64,000 bases of DNA, from the NCBI GenBank assembly GCA_012861695.1, contig JAAOOA010000369.1, positions 124,001 through 188,000 of the forward strand, in the 5' to 3' direction. The translations under genes and the position numbers were made by a program. Below the pieces are notes generated by a model. That model had not been told where the DNA came from. It did no database searches and was given only the letters and a program-made list of their open reading frames with translations. Of the stretch, positions 1-10,560 are shown piece by piece; the first letter of the stretch is position 1, and each line of letters starts with the position of its first letter. The stretch is from Trematomus loennbergii. Taxonomy: Eukaryota; Chordata; Actinopteri; Perciformes; Nototheniidae.

Positions 1-866
1 ATCTCTGGAACCCTTTGGTCGATTTTGATGGTTGACCTCTTTCTGACCGTTCGAGCCAATAGAATCGAAGGGGGAGTCCCCCACACACACTCATTGTGAA
101 ACAAAAAGGTGAGGGCTTTGCGCATGTAACATCCAATCAGCGAGCTGAGGATCTTTCCTACGTCTGTTTCCGGTATTGTTCCTGTAATGAGAGTTATTTA
201 TGCTACATTTAAGGGTGGAATTGACTACTCATCTTCAGATATAACTCATAGCGAACTAATTATAAAAACATAAGTGATAAAAAGATAAAACACTGGCATG
301 TAATTTACGTTAGAATAAATAGAATGGTTTTGAATAATAGATGAGAGTAAAATCAACGTCACTTTACAGCCCCGCCCACTTTTGGGGAAACCAATGCTGT
401 CATTTGAACGGCGATCAAGCCTGAAGCCACAGAGCTCTTCTTTTACTGTCCTTTCTTACAGAAACACGTAACTCTGGATTTGTTTTAATGTTTGAGGTGC
501 AATAAACGACACAGCAGCTTTTTGGCATGTTACAACTATTATGTTCTGCCTCGCTCATGAGAGTAACAGCTGGCGAAATTACAGCCTCGCCTACTGATTT
601 GAATTTAACCATATATCGAGCCCGATTCTCGATTTCAAATGTGTGCTCTAAAATGATATTTATAAATGACTATTATCATTATTATAAGCAAGACAATAAA
701 TGGCAAAGATATGTAGAAAATAAACGTATTTGAGATACGTTCATAACAAACGTAACGTGGGAGAAAATAAGTTTCTAGCTAAACGTAATTGAGAATGCAG
801 TTTAGTTCTGTGGGAACGTAATTTTTAGGAGACAGGGTTGGTGGTTGATGGGCCATTAGATTAGGT
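1..866. other. Gene-free flank
   Basis: I see no gene here. The only open frames are short and lack recognisable motifs. The stretch around 775-840, ending in a GGAGACAGGG motif, looks like one end of a foldback-type repeat, but I could not find the matching other end. Confidence 0.5.
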
Positions 867-874
867 GTGTAAAC

Positions 875-1516
875 TAGTGATGACGAGATGAAGCCGAGGC
901 TTCGGAGCGTGTGTCGAGTAATCGCCGAAGCTTTCTGTGAAGCCTGTGTCGAGGTTGTATCATTTGGGGGCCAGTGACGTCATCGATGACAAACGAAGCC
1001 TCGTTTGTCGATACCACGTGACTGCTTCAGGAAGCGATTCAGATCTTGGCGCGAGCTTCTGACAGATAAAAAGCCATGGGATTCGATTCAAGATGTGTGA
1101 TCCTTGTGAGAGGAAAACACTTGTTCTTTTCCAGTTTCGAACATATATTGCTTCTTTTGTCTTTATAGAAGGCAGCAGACATTTACATTTATTTATGTAT
1201 AGATGTAACAACAAGATACTATATTGAAACATTGTTTTTATTATTATATACAGTCATTTTAAAACACTTACTGGTGTAAAATTCTGTTCATACAGGATGA
1301 CAAATACATTTGACATCTTTTACCTTTTTGTATCATTATTTCCAGTATTTTTAGTATGTCAAAGATTACAAATAATATGTGGTGTTTACACCTGTTCACC
1401 AACAGGGGGTCTTGTGAGCACATGAAGCCATGATGAAGCTTCATGAGATGAACCTTTTAGCGAACCGATTTGCTGGAAAGCTTCAAAGCTTCATGAGCTT
1501 CATCTCGTCATCACTA
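875..1516. mobile_element. Non-autonomous hAT-type element
   Basis: The element starts TAGTGATGACGAGATGAAGC and ends with the reverse complement of that sequence (a 20-bp perfect terminal inverted repeat). It is flanked by a perfect 8-bp direct repeat GTGTAAAC at 867-874 and 1517-1524, the target duplication length of hAT transposons. The interior (642 bp in total) has no convincing transposase, only reiterated AAGCTTC/GAAGC words near both ends that resemble subterminal transposase-binding repeats. A 90-codon minus-strand frame inside has no recognisable domain. Confidence 0.85.
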
Positions 1517-1524
1517 GTGTAAAC

Positions 1525-2446
1525 ACACAGCTGATCACCTGAGAGCTGCTGTTTCATTCAGACTATTGAACTCAATGTGTGATTGTTATAGCAGTAATAT
1601 TAAACACTAATAATACAGTAAACTATTAACAATAGTATAATATTATAGCCCGTTTGCCTGTGGGGAGATGACGAGGCTTCATTAAAAATAAACCCTTTTT
1701 AGTGAATTACTGAGTTTGGGCACGTTAATAACGTTTTAATGAAGTTGAATACAGTATATTTATATTTGTCAGTGCTTTCATTTCGGCGAACACAAACATA
1801 AATGATCGTGAAGATGATGATTAAATTAGGATTACAAATCGGTAGTGAGAGCCGTGCTGCATTTCCTCCCATTATTTTTGTAGTTGTAAACTCACGTGGA
1901 TTAAACTACATTTATTAGTGTTTCTATGTCAATTCGGCGAACATATGATACATTAAATGATTGTGAGGATGATGATTAAAAATAGTTTGTATTAGCCGGT
2001 CTGCATTTCCTGATGAAAAAACATAGCGATGGTTTTGTACTTACGCCAACGTGGATTAAACTACTATTTTGTTAAATAAAAACATGGTGAGTTTTGTAAA
2101 TGATTACATGTCTATTAGCACAGAATATGATCCTATCCGTAACATATGGATCTTAACAAAGATCTGCTATATCAGATACCTGTAGATCGATAAGCTGTTT
2201 ATTTTATTTCCAGTGTGGCAGCTTTTAGTCACTGCTCCCCTGGTGGATCCATGATGCATTGCAGCTGGTTCATTATAATTTAATTTATTTATCAAGGGGG
2301 CGTATCAAGTCCTGCGGGGGGTTTTCCTTTCAGCAGGGGCCCACCCGTGCCCATCACGGACCCACATGGGTAGGCGTCTGAAATGAGGTGCTCCATCTGT
2401 AGCTGCTGAGCACATGATGATAAAGCCTTGAATATTGAATCTTGAA
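1525..2446. other. Gene-free; two imperfect repeats of about 150 bp
   Basis: No gene seen. Two diverged direct copies lie at about 1775-1915 and 1918-2060. They share a 'TCGGCGAACA' stretch, a 'GATGATGATTAAA' stretch and 'CGTGGATTAAACTAC' in the same order. They look like a decayed tandem duplication of a non-coding repeat. Confidence 0.45.
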
Positions 2447-2923
2447 ACCTGGAGCTCAACGCTCTCAAGACAGTGAGATGGTTGTGGACTTCAGGAAGAA
2501 CGCAGCCCCACCCCCCCATCACTCTGTGTGACTCCCCAGTCACTGCTTTGGAGTCTTTCCTCTTCCAGTGACTTTTATCCACCCATAATAACATTACATT
2601 AATGCACATCATGGCAACAACACCGTGTTCTTTTAACATTGTAAATCCTGCACATGCTGCACATCTCTTCTGCACACTTCCTCTTTTAAATCAGCACAGT
2701 TCTCCACTTTAAATAAATGTATAGTATTTGTCACATTTAAATATTGTTAATTGGTTTTAATAGTTTTAAAATAGTTTTGTTTTAAACAGCTGTCATAATC
2801 CTATTTGTATTTTATTTTGTTTTGCTAATGTTTCTTTCTGTGTCTTTTATGCTCCACATATATACTAAAGCAAATTCCTCGTATGTGTAAACCTACTTGG
2901 TAAATATAACCGATTCTGATTCT
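2447..2923 (+). mobile_element. 5'-truncated Rex1-like LINE, 3' end
   Basis: The first bases translate to the end of a reverse-transcriptase ORF (LELNALKTVEMVVDFRKN), a motif typical of Rex1/CR1-type LINEs. An AT-rich 3' UTR follows and ends in the short tandem tail GATTCTGATTCTGA. The same truncated copy occurs at 6465-6925 upstream of the next ZNF locus, so it was present before those loci duplicated. It ends about 30 bp before the ZNF splice acceptor. Confidence 0.7.
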
Positions 2924-2952
2924 GATGAATATGTGTTTCCTGTTTCCTGCAG

Positions 2953-3888
2953 ACGTCCAGCAGCTGGTGGTGGTTAAAGAAGAGGTTCCCCCTGAGCAGC
3001 AGGAGTGGAGCTCCAGTCTGGACAGGAGGACCAGAGCCCCCCACACATTAAAGAGGAGCAGGAGGAACTCTGGATCAGTCAGGAGGGAGAGCAGCTTCAA
3101 GGGCTGGAGGAGGCTGATATCACCAAGTCCACATTCACTCCTGTCCCTGTGAAGAGTGAAGATGATGAAGAGAAACCTCAGTCCTCTCAGCTCATCAAAG
3201 ACAAACTGAACACCTGGAAACAGAAGCTGAGGGAGAGGACTGTGGAGGACCTGAACCAGCCAGGAACTCAGATCCAGAGAGACATTTACAACCAGAGACT
3301 GAGGACAACCCTGGAGACTCTTCTGAAGACACTGAAGACAGTGCTGATTGGAAGGAGACCAGAGAACCAGGTTCAAACTCTCAGAGAAATAAACAAGACC
3401 CTGTCAGTGATTCAAGATGTAGTGCTAGAGAGAGACCATTCATCTGCTCAGTCTGTAAGAAAGCTTTTAAACAAGAAAGACATTTAAAGGAGCACATGAG
3501 AATCCACACAGGAGAGAAACCATTCAGCTGCTCCGTCTGTGATAGCAAGTTTGCAAGGAGAGGACGTTTAAATCGGCACATGAGAATCCACACAGGAGAG
3601 AAACAATTCAGCTGCAGTATTTGTGACAAAAAGTTCACCTTGAGTCAAAACGTCAAAACCCATGAGTGTGTTGGTCGTCAGTCCTCACAGCTTCATCAAA
3701 CTGAGGAGAACAGAGAGGCAGAGCCTCCAGCCAGCAGCTCAGCTGAACACCTGGAAACAGAAGCTGATGGAGAGGACTGTGGAGGACCAGAACCAGCCAG
3801 GAACTCAGATCCAGAGAGACATTTACAACCAGATACTGAGGACAACGACAAGGATGACATATTCTGTTCATTTTCAGGTTGGTATTAG
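2953..3888 (+). pseudogene. C2H2 zinc-finger gene A, frameshifted
   Basis: This is the last exon of a teleost C2H2 zinc-finger gene. A pyrimidine-rich CCTGTTTCCTGCAG acceptor precedes it and the upstream exon with the start codon is not visible. An acidic region opening [19 protein letters not shown] is followed by three fingers: two C-x2-C-x12-H-x3-H and a last one ending H-x-C (HECV). A C-terminal acidic linker ends at the TAG at 3886-3888. Compared with locus C the reading frame changes near 3030-3055, where four bases are missing in C-runs, and again near 3191, where one is missing. The three segments are in frames 0, 2 and 1. As written it cannot make a continuous protein; sequencing error is an alternative to pseudogenisation. 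Confidence 0.75.
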
Positions 3889-4375
3889 TATGTTGTCTTC
3901 ACTGGGACATGTCTCCATGCTTTAATGTTGAAAAAGCTCTTTATTTTTGTCATACTGCCTCGTTTCACCCTCTGTCTGAAACCAGAGCCCAGTCTGCTCT
4001 GAATGGTAAGCTGGCCGGCTCTGTTGTGATTGGTTGACGACTTAGAGATGTCCCGCCCCTTAGCCTATCATGTACAACGTGTTGTTGTGCCCCCAGGTCA
4101 AATCAATCAGGATACTTTCCAGAGGGGAAATGTACGTCGTTACAACAGAAAAGAGCCAAAGGCAGCTTAATGTTACGTAGAAGCATGCATACAAAAGTAT
4201 TAACGTTTTTCTTTTTAAAGTTCTGAGGATTTAGCAGCCAGGTATATATTGCACAGTTAGCACATAGTCTGATCGCTGCAGGAAGGAAGGACCTGCGGTA
4301 TCTCTCCGTGAGACAGCGGGGGTGCAGCAGCCTGTCGCTGAAGGAGCTGCACAGTGCAGACAGGGCAAGGCGAGG
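3889..4375 (-). other. ZNF 3' flank with Rex1-like fragment
   Basis: This stretch matches the 3' flank of locus C (32182-32640) almost base for base, showing that A and C are duplicates that carried their flanks. On the minus strand around 4237-4363 it encodes a short C-terminal LINE peptide (LTERYRRSFLPAAIRL), typical of Rex1-like elements. No clear polyadenylation signal for the ZNF gene is seen. Confidence 0.55.
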
Positions 4376-5082
4376 CAAGGCAAGTTTATTTATATAGCAC
4401 CTTTCAACACAAGGCAATTCAAAGTGCTTTACAAAAATGAAAGACATCAAGAAAATGGCATTTAAAAACAGCAACTAAAAAGCAAAGATAATAAAATAAA
4501 CATTAAAAGAAAAAATACATGGATAAAAGTTACAGTGCAGTTTAAGATGTGAATAGTTCAATTAAAAGCAGCGGCAAAAAGAAAAGTCTTCAGCCTGGAT
4601 TTAAAAGTAGTAAGAGTTGCAGCGGACCTGCAGGTTTCTGGGAGTTTGTTCCAGATATTTGGAGCATAATAACTGAATGCTGCTTTACCATGTTTAGTTC
4701 TGACTCTGGGGACAGAAAGCTGACCAGTCCCTGAAGACCTGAGAGTTCTGGATGGTTCATCATTTAGCAGTAGATCAGAAATATATTTTGGGCCTAAACC
4801 ATTCAAAGATTTATAAACCAGCAGCAGTGTTTTGAAATCTTAGACACACAGGAAGCCGGTGTAAGGACTTCAGAACAGGAGTGATGTGATCCACTCTCTT
4901 AGTGTTAGTGAGGACTCGAGCAGCGGCGTTCTGAATCAGCTGCAGCTTTCTAATAGATGTTTTAGTGAGACCTGTAAAGACACCATTGCAGTAGTCGAGT
5001 CTACTGAAGATAAAAGCATGGACAAGTTTTTCCAAATCCTGCTGTGACATTAGTCTTTTAATCCTGGATATATTCTTTAGGT
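4376..5082 (-). mobile_element. L2-like LINE, 3' end of ORF2
   Basis: On the minus strand two adjoining frames (5095-4811 and 4806-4558) give the C-terminal half of an L2-type LINE protein, with motifs such as SRLDYCNGVFTGL, IQNAAARVLT, RTLRSSGTGQLSVPRVRTKHG and FKSRLKTFLF. A frame break near 4806-4811 separates them. The 3' UTR ends at 4376-4440 with the familiar fish motif TTTATTTATATAGCAC on the plus strand. The copy is 5'-truncated, so it is a dead insertion. Confidence 0.85.
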
Positions 5083-5395
5083 CAGTGTTTCTCAAACTTT
5101 TTCATACCAAGGACCACTTAACCAGTAAAAAAACACTCGCGGACAACCTAACTCCACAAATATCCAAAAACACATCGTTTTTCTAGAACAGATTACAAAT
5201 CGCCTGAAAATGGTACAAACAAGTGGCGCTGGGCTATATCCTGCAATCAACAGTGAAACTTAAGCTCGCTCCATTGCGGAGATATTTCCGCGAGAGTGCG
5301 GAAAACTTAAATTTATTTATTTAAAATGTGAAATGTTACCAATATACTCACAGACCACTAGGGGGCGCTCACGGACCACACTTTAAGAAGCACTG
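5083..5395. mobile_element. hAT-type MITE
   Basis: It starts CAGTGTTTCTCAAACTTTTT and ends in the diverged inverse (TTTAAGAAGCACTG). Flanking 8-mers CTTTAGGT and CTCTAGCC share five positions, consistent with a decayed 8-bp hAT target duplication. The interior 'GGACCACT' and 'AGGGGGCGCT' words are typical of fish hAT MITEs. No coding capacity. It sits exactly at the 5' truncation point of the L2 copy. Confidence 0.65.
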
Positions 5396-6240
5396 CTCTA
5401 GCCTTTTACTTTTGGACTAGCTATTGGTCCTTACCCTGCTGTGTGAAGAGGACAGGTTATCCAGGTCATCAGAAAGAGATCTCCGGTTCTGTGTCAGTGG
5501 AGCGTATCTGTTCTGGATTGGCACACTTGGTGGTTTAGGAGGATTGTTTGTAGTTCTCCCTTTAGCAGCTGTCCACGGCTGTTTCCTAGTATGAACAGGG
5601 GTTGAAGAGGCACTCTTCCTGGGTGATAACAATGCAGCCAGCCGGTCGCATCACAGATTTCAGAGCGCTGGGCTCTGCCTGTTATTTGTCCTCCCGAATC
5701 CCATGGAAATGATTTACTCTTAGGCTTGCACCCAGACATTTCCAGGGAGGACTACCACTTGTAGATTTATTACCCGGTACACAGCCCTCCTGTTCTTTGG
5801 AATCCTTTTAGCTGCTAACTAGCTGTGATTAGCAGGCCCTTTTCCATTCTTTTGTAACACTGGTAATGTGGTGTCTTTCCCACATAGTCCATTCACTTCC
5901 ACGTTAACTTCCAACCATTGCATTTTCATTTTCAACTTCTGTAGAAGTTTGTGGAAGTCACCTGTAGAGAACAGAGGCATTTTGCTGCCAACTAGCTTAA
6001 GCTAAATAGCATGCAGTACCAGGCTTTAGCTGTTCTAGGCCACGCTACTGTAAGACTGAGGTCGTCGTAAAAATATTGAAATATGGCTGAAACCCTCCGT
6101 CTTTTTACGAAGAATTACTGTCCCAGTGATGAGTTAATGTCCAGGAGCGCTGCTCGAAGTTTCAGAAAATAAAAATAGGAAAATCAGCATAAAAAGTAAG
6201 CAGAGGCAAGAGCAAGCAGAAAAACGTCTGCACTGTAAGA
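5396..6240 (-). other. Possible LINE ORF1-like fragment; otherwise empty
   Basis: Minus-strand frames at 5739-5494 and 5632-5417 read as a low-complexity, Pro/Ser-rich peptide containing 'VPIQNRYAPLTQNRR', reminiscent of ORF1 proteins of fish LINEs. The frames overlap and are short. The assignment is weak. From about 5760 to 6240 I see nothing recognisable. Confidence 0.3.
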
Positions 6241-6249
6241 AAGCAAGCA

Positions 6250-6391
6250 AGGTCATAGCGTTGATGGTTTTTGCGACTGAACTTGAGGATACATTCAAAG
6301 TTCTTGACATTTTCCAGATCGACTGGCCTTCATTTCTTAAAGTGAGGATGGACGGTCGTTTCTCTTGACTGAGTTGAGTGGTTCTTGCCAT
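6250..6391 (-). mobile_element. Tc1/mariner transposase fragment (N-terminus)
   Basis: The minus strand encodes MARTTQLSQEKRPSILTLRN followed by a helix-turn-helix stretch (about 45 residues in all). This is the first DNA-binding domain of a Tc1-like transposase. It then runs into unrelated sequence, with no catalytic DDE region and no terminal repeats seen. It is a short relic. Confidence 0.65.
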
Positions 6392-6464
6392 AATATGGAT
6401 TACAACAGTAGTCAAATAGGGCTTTCCACTGTGCACTAACCCTACCTCTGCACAACACAACTGA

Positions 6465-6925
6465 TGGTCTCAAACACATGGTTGTGGACTTCAGGAAGAA
6501 CGCAGCCCCACCCGCCCCCATCACTCTGTGTGACTCCCAGTCACTGCTGTGGAGTCTTTCCTCTTCCAGTGACTTTTATCCACCCCATAATAACATTACA
6601 TTAATGCACATCATGGCAACAACACCGTGTTCTTTTTAACATTGTAAATCCTGCACATGCTGCACATCTCTTCTGCACACTTCCTCTTTTAAATCAGCAC
6701 AGTTCTCCACTTTAAATAAAGTGTATAGTATTTGTCACATTTAAATATTGTTAATTGGTTTTAATAGTTTTAAAATAGTTTTGTTTTAAATAGCTGTCAT
6801 AATCCTATTTGTATTTTATTTTGTTTTGCTAAGATGTTTCTTTCCGTGTCCTTTTATGCACATATATACTAAGCAAATTCCTCGTATGTGTAAACCTACT
6901 TGGTAAATATAACCGATTCTGATTC
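6465..6925 (+). mobile_element. 5'-truncated Rex1-like LINE, second copy
   Basis: Near-identical to the LINE end at 2447-2923: the MVVDFRKN coding end, the same 3' UTR and the GATTCTGATTCTGA tail, again stopping about 30 bp before a ZNF splice acceptor. Its 5' boundary, preceded by TGATGGTCTCAAACAC, is slightly different from the first copy. Confidence 0.7.
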
Positions 6926-6955
6926 TGATGAATATGTGTTTCCTGTTTCCTGTAG

Positions 6956-8499
6956 ATGTCCAGCAGCTGGTGGTGGTTAAAGAAGAGGTTCCCCCTGAGC
7001 AGCAGGAGTGGAGCTCCAGTCTGGACCAGGAGGACCCAGAGCCCCCCCCACACATTAAAGAGGAACAGGAGGAACTCTGGAGCAGTCAGGAGGGAGAGCA
7101 GCTTCAAGGGCTGGAGGAGGCTGATATCAAGTTCACATTCACTCCTGTCCCTGTGAAGAGTGAAGATGATGAAGAGGAACCTCAGTCCTCTCAGCTTCAT
7201 CAAAGACAAACTGAACACCTGGAAACAGAAGCTGATGGAGAGGACTGTGGAGGACCAGAACCAGCCAGGAACTCAGATCCAGAGAGACATTTACAACCAG
7301 AGACTGAGGACAACCCTGGAGACTCTTCTGAACCTGACACTGAAGACAGGGCTGATTGGAAGGAGACCAGAGAACCAGGTTCAAACTCTCAGGAAAATAA
7401 ACAAAACTCTGTCAGTGATTCAACACGTAGTACAGGAGAGAGACCATTCATCTGCTCAGTCTGTAAGAAAGCTTTTACACAGAGAGGACATTTAAATGAG
7501 CACATGAAAATCCACACAGGAGAGAAACCATTCAGCTGCTCAATCTGTCAGAATACATTTGCACGGAAAGGACATTTAAATGTGCACATGAGAAGCCACA
7601 CAGGAGAGAAACCATTCAGCTGCTCAGTCTGTAAGAACTATTTTACAATGAGAGGAAGTTTAAAGGACCACATGAGAATCCACACAGGAGAGAAACCATT
7701 CAGCTGCTTATTCTGTGATACATCTTTTAAACGGAGAGGAAGTTTAAAGGGCCACATGAGGATACACACAGGAGAGAAACCATCAGCTGCAGTATTTGTG
7801 ACAAAAAGTTCACCTTGAGTCAACAGGTCAAAAGACATAATTGTGTTGGTCGTCAGTCCTCACAGCTTCATCAAACTCAAACTGAGGAGAACAGAGAGGC
7901 AGAGCCTCCAGCCAGCAGCTCAGCTGAACACTGGAAACAGAAGCTGATGGAGAGGACTGTGGAGGACCAGAACCAGCCAGGAACTCAGATCCAGAGAGAC
8001 ATTTACAACCAGAGACTGAGGACAACAGTGGAGACTCTTCTGAACCTGACACTGAAGACAGGGCTGATTGGAAGGAAACCAGAGAACCAGGTTCAAACTC
8101 TCAGAGAAATAAACAAGACCATGTCAGTGATTCAAGACGTATGCTGGAGAGAAACCATTCAGCTGCTCAGTTTGTAAGAAATATTTTAAACAAAAGGGAC
8201 ATTTACATCGACACATGAGAATCCACACAGGAGAGAAACCATTCAGCTGCAGTGTTTGTGAAAAAAGATTCACACAGAGGTATCAGGTCAAAAGCCATAA
8301 GTGTGTTGGTCGTCAGTCCTCACAGCTTCATCAAACTCAAACTGAAGAGAACAGAGAGGCAAAGCCTCCAGCCAGCAACTCAGCTGAACACCTGGAAACA
8401 GAAGCTGATGGAGAGGACTGTGGAGGACCAGAACCAGCCAGGAACTCAGATCCAGAGAGACAATTACAACCTGAGACTGAGGACAATGATGATTGTTAG
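6956..8499 (+). pseudogene. C2H2 zinc-finger gene B, frameshifted
   Basis: A last exon beginning after a CCTGTAG acceptor (other loci have CCTGCAG). The first 288 codons, to 7818, are open. They hold the acidic N-terminal region, the linker ([20 protein letters not shown]) and four canonical C2H2 fingers joined by HTGEKP. A missing T in the fifth finger near 7791, a missing C near 7929 and a frame change near 8140 break the rest. That remainder encodes a second acidic linker, two more fingers (the last ending H-x-C) and a third linker stopping at 8499. The two-cassette layout matches locus C. A four-finger product could be made, but the C-terminal half is broken as written. Confidence 0.75.
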
Positions 8500-8583
8500 G
8501 TTTAAACTCTTTGGGTAAGTCCCATTAAGTCGTATATAAAGCGATAACTCGACTGTTTGTGATAAAAAATGTTTGGTCCAAGT

Positions 8584-8640
8584 AAAGAGAGGACTGTGGA
8601 GGACCAGAACCGGCAACATTTACAACCAGAACTGAGGAGG
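8584..8640 (+). pseudogene. Stray ZNF acidic-linker fragment
   Basis: About 57 bp match part of the linker repeat of the neighbouring ZNF genes (GAGAGGACTGTGGAGGACCA, then CATTTACAACCAGA). It is isolated and lacks a finger array. It is probably debris from an unequal exchange within the cassette array. Confidence 0.6.
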
Positions 8641-9404
8641 TTTCCATATTGGGTTATATAATTAAAACGAAAGTTAATATAATCAAATATAATTTTGTAG
8701 AATCCACAATGTAAAATGCATGATATGTCACGAAGCTCTATACTTATATACTAAATGTACACGGTTTGGTAAACTGACATGAAAGAGTGTAAGGTCTGAT
8801 ATAGCTTATCACTAAAGGTGTCACTATTCAGCAGAGGGAAGACACCCTTACTCTCACAGCAGGAGGCCCCTGACTCAATGGGATATTACTGTAAGCTTTA
8901 GTTTAGTCTTTGAAGCAAGTCTGGACATGTCCAGGAAGCAATGACTCTTCTCCACATACATGGGTCTGTTGGTGTGTATTCGCTTCTGCTTCTGCTGGTA
9001 TGATATAAAAGCAGCAGCTGAGAGAGGAAAACGGGTCTCAGGGTTCTTAACTGGGAATCTCTCCCTAGATTTTATCTACTCGCTGTCATCGTGAGGAAAT
9101 GCCTCTGGAGATATGCAGGGGGTTTTAACAAAAAGGAAAACATGTAAACCGGTAAATTAATAATTAATACCAGAGAGTAAGACATTGTATAACTGTCCCA
9201 TTGTAACCAGATAAAGTAAAAAACTGTGTTAGTGTGTGGACCATTTCTTCAAATAAAACCATCCCACCCATTTGGACTGGGGTAACCTAAATGAATTCTG
9301 CGCTGTCCTCTCCTGATTTAGGGTAAGATTGCACGACTGTCACTCTGACACTTAGGTAGGGCCACACCTCACTACAGGTACTAGAATCCTAAGGGATCGC
9401 TGCA
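8641..9404. other. Gene-free
   Basis: No gene found. A TATAAAAG box lies near 9003 and an AATAAA near 9254, so this could be an old solo LTR, but I found no matching termini or target duplication. I do not call it. Confidence 0.35.
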
Positions 9405-9411
9405 GCAAGAT

Positions 9412-10087
9412 GTTGGAGATCTGCTGCCAGTCTGTTGTTGGAGATCTTCTACCAGTCTGATGTTGGAGATCTGCTACCAGTCTGTTGTTGGAGATCTCTA
9501 CCAGTCTGTTGTTGGAGATCTTCTACCAGTCTGTTGTTGGAGATCTTCTACCAGTCTGTTGTTGGAGATCTTCTACCAGTCTGTTGTTGGAGATCTTTAC
9601 CAGTCTGTTGTTGGAGATCTGCTACCAGTCTGTTGTTGGAGATCTGCTACCAGTCTGTTGTTGGAGATCTGCTACCAGTCTGTTGTTGGAGATCTGCTGC
9701 CAGTCTGTTGTTGGAGATCTGCTACCAGTCTGATGTTGGAGATCTGCTACCAGTCTGTTGTTGGAGATCTGCTACCAGTCTGATGTTGGAGATCTTCTAC
9801 CAGTCTGTTGTTGGAGATCTTCTACCAGTCTGTTGTTGGAGATCTTCTACCAGTCTGTTGTTGGAGATCTTTTACCAGTCTGTTGTTGGAGATCTTCTAC
9901 CAGTCTGTTGTTGGAGATCTGCTACCAGTCTGTTGTTGGAGATCTTCTACCAGTCTGTTGTTGGAGATCTTCTACCAGTCTGTTGTTGGAGATCTTCTAC
10001 CAGTCTGTTGTTGGAGATCTTTACCAGTCTGTTGTTGGAGATCTGCTACCAGTCTGATGTTGGAGATCTGCTACCAGTCTGTTGTTG
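9412..10087. repeat. 25-bp minisatellite, about 27 copies
   Basis: Tandem units read GTTGGAGATCT, then T/G-CTACCAGTCTGTT. The unit is 25 bp, with a few 24-bp variants (at about 9497, 9597 and 10020) that lack one base of the TTC/TGC trinucleotide. Each unit has one AGATCT palindrome. Because 25 is not a multiple of three and the unit has no stop codon, all three plus-strand frames stay open with the same 25-residue period. The resulting long frames are not genes. Confidence 0.95.
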
Positions 10088-10560
10088 CCAGTGCACTCTT
10101 CTTTGATGTGGCTTCTCGTTGGATAACTGGATTTAAACTCACAATGTAAAATATATATTTTGTATGTATATCTAAATTGTCCCAATATACATGGCATTAA
10201 CATGCTCTTTACAAACAACATAATAATCATGCAACGAAAGGCCAGCAAGGCAACAACAAACAAAGAAATAAATAAAAGACTAGAGATATGTCTTCATGTT
10301 ATTATAGTCTTGAAGATACATGTATCTGTTAGCTATTGTTCCAGTCAAATGTCTTTGTTTTGAGTCCAATGTTCCCACTTTCTGTTTAGTTTCTTGTAAT
10401 CTCAATTTATGAATCAGTTGTTCCATCAAAAATATTTCTTCCATGATTGTTGCCCATTGGTTTTTCGTTGGTGGTGCGTCCTCACCCCAGATGTCCTAGT
10501 GAAAGCTTTCTTGCTGGATATTAGCATAATTTTGATCAACTATCTGTCACTTGCAACCTT
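10088..10560. other. Gene-free
   Basis: Nothing recognisable apart from AT-rich sequence. The right end merges into the L1-like remnant. Confidence 0.4.

Noticed and set aside
7160..7495. Alternative-frame ORFs across the acidic linker (e.g. [19 protein letters not shown])
   Set aside because: The linker lacks stops in more than one frame because of its GA-rich codons. The frame continuous with the finger array is the real one; dual coding has no further support.
8820..9280. Possible solo LTR (TATAAAAG near 9003, AATAAA near 9254)
   Set aside because: No TG...CA ends with a target duplication, primer site or internal sequence could be found.
9435..10149. Several long forward frames of 80-223 codons
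   Set aside because: They are the 25-bp minisatellite read in different frames; composition is purely periodic.
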